Shown: in pieces, positions 5,498 to 9,150 of the stretch
Position numbering within the stretch: position 1 is the stretch's first letter
Layout of the letters: each line of letters starts with the position of its first letter
Assembly (NCBI GenBank): GCA_030693565.1
Contig: JAUYAJ010000313.1
Coordinates: 1-9,150, forward strand
DNA length: 9,150 bases
Source: Rubrivivax sp.
Lineage (GTDB): Bacteria; Pseudomonadota; Gammaproteobacteria; Burkholderiales; Burkholderiaceae_C
Direction: 5' to 3'
Notes under the pieces: generated by a model
The model's input: the letters and a program-made list of their open reading frames with translations, nothing else
Databases searched by the model: none
What the model was told of the DNA's origin: nothing
Made by a program: the position numbers and the translations under genes

Positions 5498-6526
5498 CTA
5501 TTTGGTCGACAAGGCGTTGCTGACCATGCGCGAGGTGATGTCGACGATCTGGATCATGCGGTCGTAGGCCATGCGCGTGGGCCCGATCACGCCCAGCGTG
5601 CCGACGATGCGGCCGTCGACCTCATACGGCGCCGTCACCACCGACAGCTCGGCGAAGGGCACGACCTGACTTTCGCCGCCGATGTAGATGCGCACGCCTT
5701 CGGCGCGGCTGCTAACGTCCAGCAACCGCATCAGTTCGGTCTTTTGCTCGAAGACGTCGAACAGCCGGCGCAGGCTGCCCATGTCGTTGCCCACCGCCGG
5801 CATGCCGATCAGGTTGCGCTCGCCGGAGACGACGACGTTGTCGCTGCTTTCGGCCAGCGCCTCGCTGCCGGCCTGCACCGCGGCCTGCATCAGCGCGCCG
5901 ATCTCGTTGCGCAGCGCCTCGATCTCGTTCTGCAGCCGGTCGCGCACCTCGTCGATGCTCAGGCCGGCGTAATGCGCGTTCAGGTAATTGGTGGCCTGCA
6001 GCAGTTCGGCTGGGGTGTGCTCGCGGGCGGTGAAGATGACGCGGTTCTGGACGTCGCCATCGGGCGCAACCAGGATCACCAGCACGCGGCGTTCGCCCAG
6101 GCGCATGAACTCGATGTGGTGGAAGACGCTGGCCTTGCGCGGCGCCGACACCACGCCGACGAAGCTCGACAGGCTGGACAGCAGCTGCGCGGCCTGCGCG
6201 ATCACGCGCTGGGGCTGATCGGGGTGCAGTTGCTCGCGCGCCGCCATGACGCCCGGCGAGCCGCGCTCGAGGTCGTAGGCGCGCGCCGTCAGCATGGTGT
6301 CGACGAAAAGTCGGTAGCCGCGCGCCGTCGGCACCCGGCCGGCGCTGGTGTGCGGGCTGGCAATCAGGCCCAGCTCTTCCAGGTCGGCCATGACGTTGCG
6401 GATGGTCGCCGGCGACAGGTCGAGCCCGGAGGCGCGCGACAGCGTGCGCGAGCCGACGGGTTGGCCGTCGGCGATGTAGCGCTCGACCAGTGTCTTCAGC
6501 AGCGTCTTGGCACGTTCGTCCAGCAT
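5498..6526 (-). CDS. hrcA: Heat-inducible transcription repressor HrcA
   Basis: HrcA (342 aa, usual length for the family) binds the CIRCE operator of groE and dnaK operons and is kept active by GroEL, so stress relieves repression. The N-terminal winged helix (about 1-75) is clear: MLDERAKTLLKTLVERYI, then GQPVGSRTLSRASGLDLSPA, TIRNVMADLEELGLI and SPHTSAGRVPTARGYRLFVD. A GAF-like middle with a dimerisation insert and the C-terminal GRIVGTLGVIGPTRMAYDR with the helix after it follow. The ATG at 6526 is chosen because it gives the canonical MLDERAK start. The frame is open further upstream through the nadK region, but that is a shadow. TACAAT sits just before the ATG on this strand. No CIRCE copy is visible nearby, so autoregulation is not supported here. 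Confidence 0.97.
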   Translation of the reverse strand: MLDERAKTLLKTLVERYIADGQPVGSRTLSRASGLDLSPATIRNVMADLEELGLIASPHTSAGRVPTARGYRLFVDTMLTARAYDLERGSPGVMAAREQLHPDQPQRVIAQAAQLLSSLSSFVGVVSAPRKASVFHHIEFMRLGERRVLVILVAPDGDVQNRVIFTAREHTPAELLQATNYLNAHYAGLSIDEVRDRLQNEIEALRNEIGALMQAAVQAGSEALAESSDNVVVSGERNLIGMPAVGNDMGSLRRLFDVFEQKTELMRLLDVSSRAEGVRIYIGGESQVVPFAELSVVTAPYEVDGRIVGTLGVIGPTRMAYDRMIQIVDITSRMVSNALSTK

Positions 6527-6595
6527 GGCGTTGATTGTAAGGAGTGGCCTGCGCCATGGCCGGGCGCGGGCACACGCTATGGTGTAATTCAGCGC
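6527..6595. promoter_or_regulatory. Divergent hrcA/nadK promoter region
   Basis: These 69 nt separate the two divergent start codons. On the minus strand, TACAAT (6539-6534) is a good -10 match about 8 nt before the hrcA ATG. On the plus strand, TATGGT (6578-6583) or TGTAAT (6583-6588) are -10 candidates close to the nadK ATG. No good -35 boxes are visible. Both transcripts may have very short or no leaders, since neither gene has a clear Shine-Dalgarno. Confidence 0.4.
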
Positions 6596-7471
6596 ATGCC
6601 GACACGCTTCCGTCACGCCGCGATCGTCGGCAAGTACCAGGCCAGCGGGATCCGCGCCGTGCTGGAGGAAATTGCCCATTTCCTCGTCGCCCAGGGCCTG
6701 GAGGTCTCGTTCGAGCGCAACACCGCGCAGGCCACCGGCGTCACAGATTTCGAGGCCCTCAGCGCCGACGAGATGGGCCGCCACTGCGACCTCGCCGTCG
6801 TCGTTGGCGGTGACGGCACCATGCTGGGTATTGCCCGCGAGCTGGCGCGCTTCAACATGCCGCTGGTCGGCATCAACCAGGGCCGGCTCGGCTTCATCAC
6901 CGACGTGCCGCATGGCCAGTACAAGGAAGCGCTGGCGCCGATGATCGCCGGCGACTACGAAGAAGAGCACCGCTCGATGATCGAAGGCGACGTCTGGCGG
7001 GACGGCGAGAAGATCTTCGACGGACTGTCGATGAACGACGTGGTGGTCAGCCGCGGCGCCACCGCCAGCCTGGTGGAACTGCGTGTCGACGTCGGCGACG
7101 ACTTCGTCGCCAACCTGCGCGCCGACGGCTTGATCGTCTCCACGCCCACAGGGTCCACGGCCTACGCGCTGTCGGCCGGCGGCCCCATCCTGCACCCGGG
7201 CATCGCCGGCTGGGTGGTGGTGCCGATCGCCTCGCACACGCTGAGCAACCGCCCCATCGTGCTGCCCGACAACGGCGAGATCCGCATCGGCATCGTTGCC
7301 GGGCGCGACATCACCGCCAACTTCGACATGCACAACCTCAGCAGCCTGATGGTCGGCGACCAGGTGCGCGTGCGCCGCTCGGCCTTCAAGGTGCGCTTCA
7401 TTCATCCGCGCGGCTGGAGCTATTACGCCACGCTGCGGCGCAAGTTGCGCTGGTACGAAGGCGTCGTCTAG
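6596..7471 (+). CDS. nadK: NAD kinase
   Basis: This cytosolic 291-aa enzyme phosphorylates NAD to NADP using ATP. The hallmark GGDGT (71-75) follows the strand DLAVVV. The family's NxGxLGF-like NQGRLGF (94-100), the conserved SMNDVVV (145-151) and the glycine/threonine-rich DGLIVSTPTGSTAYALSAGG (177-196) are all present. Length and motif spacing are normal for proteobacterial NadK. The start at 6596 (MPTRFRHAAIVGKY) is preferred although the frame is open much further upstream, because upstream sequence lies over hrcA. The TAG stop (7469-7471) sits at the left end of the inverted-repeat element at 7470-7737, so that insertion abuts or forms the gene end. nadK next to recN, with hrcA divergent, is a common proteobacterial order. 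Confidence 0.97.
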   Translation: MPTRFRHAAIVGKYQASGIRAVLEEIAHFLVAQGLEVSFERNTAQATGVTDFEALSADEMGRHCDLAVVVGGDGTMLGIARELARFNMPLVGINQGRLGFITDVPHGQYKEALAPMIAGDYEEEHRSMIEGDVWRDGEKIFDGLSMNDVVVSRGATASLVELRVDVGDDFVANLRADGLIVSTPTGSTAYALSAGGPILHPGIAGWVVVPIASHTLSNRPIVLPDNGEIRIGIVAGRDITANFDMHNLSSLMVGDQVRVRRSAFKVRFIHPRGWSYYATLRRKLRWYEGVV

Positions 7472-7737
7472 GGCCTGTGAAAGCTATGGGAGGGTTCGCG
7501 TGACTCGACAAACAGCCGCCCGCAAGGCGCACAGCGCAGGCGTAGCCGCGCCTATGGCGAGCATGTGCAACGCGGCGGGCGGCTGTTTGCCGAGATCACC
7601 CGTTGGGCCGACGCCCCGCTGGCCACAGGGCCGCGTTGCTCGCTCGTTGTGTGCCCAAGGCACGCGGCCTTGCGCGCGCCTTGCCCTGCGGCCTGCGGGG
7701 CGTCGGCGCGAGCCTTCCCATAGCGTTCACAGGCCCT
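7470..7737. repeat. MITE-like intergenic element with long terminal and internal inverted repeats
   Basis: The 31-nt end at 7470-7500 (AGGGCCTGTGAAAGCTATGG...) matches the reverse complement of 7707-7737 with only 3 mismatches. Inside are two more inverted pairs: 7504-7523 with 7575-7594 (19 of 20 positions), and 7608-7631 with 7683-7706 (22 of 24). Each internal pair encloses exactly 51 nt, which holds smaller hairpins, for example GTGCC-CAA-GGCAC and AGGCG-TAGCCG-CGCCT. The whole could fold into a three-way structure. It has no coding potential that I trust. A non-autonomous transposon (MITE) or a structured intergenic repeat family fits. No clear target duplication is seen. It fills nearly all of the nadK-recN gap. 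Confidence 0.8.
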
Positions 7738-7742
7738 GAGCC

Positions 7743-9150
7743 ATGCTGCGCCGCCTGTCACTTCGCGACATCGCCATCGTCAGCCAGCTCGAGGTCGAGT
7801 TCGGCGCCGGCTTCAGCGTGCTCACCGGCGAGACCGGCGCTGGCAAGTCCATCCTCGTCGACGCCTTGCAGCTCGCGCTTGGCCATCGCGCCGAACCCGC
7901 TCTGGTGCGCGAGGGCGCTGCGCGCGCCGAGGTCGGCGCCGCGTTCGACGCCCCGGCCTCGCTGGCAGGCTGGCTCGACGAAGCCGGCCTGGCGCCGGCC
8001 GAAGACGGCTTGCTGCTGCTGCGCCGCAGCGTCGACGCCCAGGGCAAGAGCCGGGCCTGGATCAACGGCAGCCCGGCCACCGCGGCCCAGTTGCGCGAAG
8101 CCGCCGAACACCTGGTCGACATCCACGGCCAGCATGCCTGGCAAAGCCTGACCCGGCCCGCCGCCGTGCGCGCGCTGCTCGACGCCCAAGCCGGCATCGA
8201 CGGCGCGCCGCTTGCCGCCCTCTGGCAGGCCTGGCGCAGCGCGCTGGCGGCGCTGACGCAGGCACGCAGCCAGCGCGACACGCTCGAGCGCGAGCGCGAA
8301 CGCCTGGCCTGGCAAATCGGCGAACTCGCCAAGCTGGCGCCGGGCGCCGACGAATGGGAGACACTGAACGCCGAACACCAGCGCCAGGCCCATGGCCAGG
8401 CCTTGCTCGACGGCGCCCGCGCCGCGCTTGAGCTGCTGTCAGACGGCGACCCCGGCGCCGACGCGCTCACCGGCCGCGCCGTCACCGCGCTCGTCGACGT
8501 CGTGCGCTACGACGCCGGCCTGGCCGACGTGGCCGAACAGCTGCGCGCGGCGCAGGCGCAGTTGCAGGACGCCGCCCACACGCTGCACGCCTATCTGGCG
8601 CGCCAGGAGCCCGACCCCCAGCGCCTGGCCGAGCTCGACGCGCGCCTGGGCAGCTGGGTCACGCTGGCGCGGCGCTACCGGCGCGCAGCGGCGGAACTGC
8701 CAGCGCTGCTGACGGGCTGGCAGGACGAGTTGCGCGCCCTCGACGCCGCCGCCGACCTCGAAGGCCTGGAGCGCAGCGCGGCCAGCGCCGAGCAAGCCTG
8801 GCGCACCGAAGCCAAGAAACTCAGCCGCCTGCGCGCCAAAGCCGCGCCGGCGCTGGCCGACGCCGTGACCCAGGCGATGCAGCAACTGGGCATGGCCGGC
8901 GGGCGCTTCGAGGTCGCGCTGCTGGCCCAGGACGAACCCCAGCCCTGGGGGCTGGAATCGGTGGAGCTGCGCGTGGCCGGCCACGCCGGCAGCACGCCGC
9001 GCGCGCTGGCCAAAGTGGCTTCTGGCGGTGAACTGTCGCGGCTGGCGCTGGCCATTGCCGTCACCACCAGCCGCGCCGCTGCAATGCCGACGCTGATCTT
9101 CGACGAGATCGACGCCGGCGTCGGCGGCGCCGTGGCCGACAGCGTCGGCC
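7743..9150 (+). CDS. recN: DNA repair protein RecN (3' end beyond window)
   Basis: RecN is an SMC-like ATPase that acts at double-strand breaks in recombinational repair. The 469 codons present form one uninterrupted frame. Walker A GETGAGKS is at 29-36 within FSVLTGETGAGKSILVDALQ. The conserved DIHGQHAWQSL follows near 127-137, then a long, charged and Ala/Glu/Arg-rich middle consistent with the coiled coil. The ABC signature SGGELSRLALAI starts at about 427, and Walker B LIFDEIDAGVGG comes just before the window end. RecN proteins are usually about 550 aa, so only the last part of the head domain is missing. The start MLRRLSLRDIAIV is canonical; the Shine-Dalgarno is weak. The MITE-like element ends 5 nt before the ATG and may therefore supply or alter its leader. 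No SOS box is visible directly upstream. Confidence 0.96.
   Translation, partial: MLRRLSLRDIAIVSQLEVEFGAGFSVLTGETGAGKSILVDALQLALGHRAEPALVREGAARAEVGAAFDAPASLAGWLDEAGLAPAEDGLLLLRRSVDAQGKSRAWINGSPATAAQLREAAEHLVDIHGQHAWQSLTRPAAVRALLDAQAGIDGAPLAALWQAWRSALAALTQARSQRDTLERERERLAWQIGELAKLAPGADEWETLNAEHQRQAHGQALLDGARAALELLSDGDPGADALTGRAVTALVDVVRYDAGLADVAEQLRAAQAQLQDAAHTLHAYLARQEPDPQRLAELDARLGSWVTLARRYRRAAAELPALLTGWQDELRALDAAADLEGLERSAASAEQAWRTEAKKLSRLRAKAAPALADAVTQAMQQLGMAGGRFEVALLAQDEPQPWGLESVELRVAGHAGSTPRALAKVASGGELSRLALAIAVTTSRAAAMPTLIFDEIDAGVGGAVADSVG

Noticed and set aside
6527..6595. CIRCE operator at hrcA
   Set aside because: No TTAGCACTC-N9-GAGTGCTAA-like sequence is present between hrcA and nadK.
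6527..7405. Long N-terminal extension of the hrcA frame (635 codons in total)
   Set aside because: It runs antisense through nadK. HrcA homology starts exactly at MLDERAK (6526).
1..9150. CRISPR array or rRNA genes
   Set aside because: No regularly spaced repeats and no rRNA-like sequence. The only repeats are the TR/VR pair, the 11-nt tandem and the inverted repeats described.

Overview
The window looks like chromosomal DNA of a high-GC betaproteobacterium, most likely Burkholderiales. The hrcA, nadK and recN products and GC-rich codon use suggest this; the species cannot be told from sequence alone. It divides into an accessory left part (about 1-5387) and a core right part (about 5388-9150), which meet at a tRNA gene.

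The main find is a diversity-generating retroelement (DGR) at about 228-2191. A non-coding template repeat (TR, 228-373) is packed with AAC/AAT codons. It is followed by a DGR-type reverse transcriptase (395-1660). An ATGA overlap then leads into an exported DUF1566/Lcl_C (C-type-lectin-like) target protein (1657-2145), whose last 37 codons are the variable repeat (VR, 2033-2173). In the 113 nt up to the shared stop codon, 18 of the 33 TR adenines are replaced in VR, against 6 of the 80 other positions. The repeats share a GC-rich 3' end that differs by a 5-nt indel. A hairpin with a 6-bp stem and 4-nt loop lies directly after VR and is absent after TR. These are the cis elements expected of a homing DGR target. 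The order TR-RT-target is not the textbook one, and no Avd accessory gene is in the window.

From about 2192 to 3171 there is roughly 1 kb with no convincing gene, possibly decayed mobile DNA. Next come a small XRE-type regulator (3172-3441) and an AbiE-type type IV toxin-antitoxin pair: an AbiEi-like antitoxin/autorepressor (3531-4199) and an AbiEii-like nucleotidyltransferase toxin (4204-5442). A perfect 11-bp inverted repeat overlaps the antitoxin start codon and is a likely operator. The toxin reading frame continues past its expected end and runs antisense through a CAT-anticodon tRNA (5385-5461, minus strand). This suggests the accessory block was joined to the core at that tRNA.

The core part is hrcA (heat-shock repressor, minus strand), a short divergent promoter region, nadK (NAD kinase) and recN (DNA repair ATPase, cut by the window end). 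Between nadK and recN sits a 268-bp element with 31-bp imperfect terminal inverted repeats and two large internal hairpins. It looks like a MITE or another structured intergenic repeat, and its left end abuts or includes the nadK stop codon.
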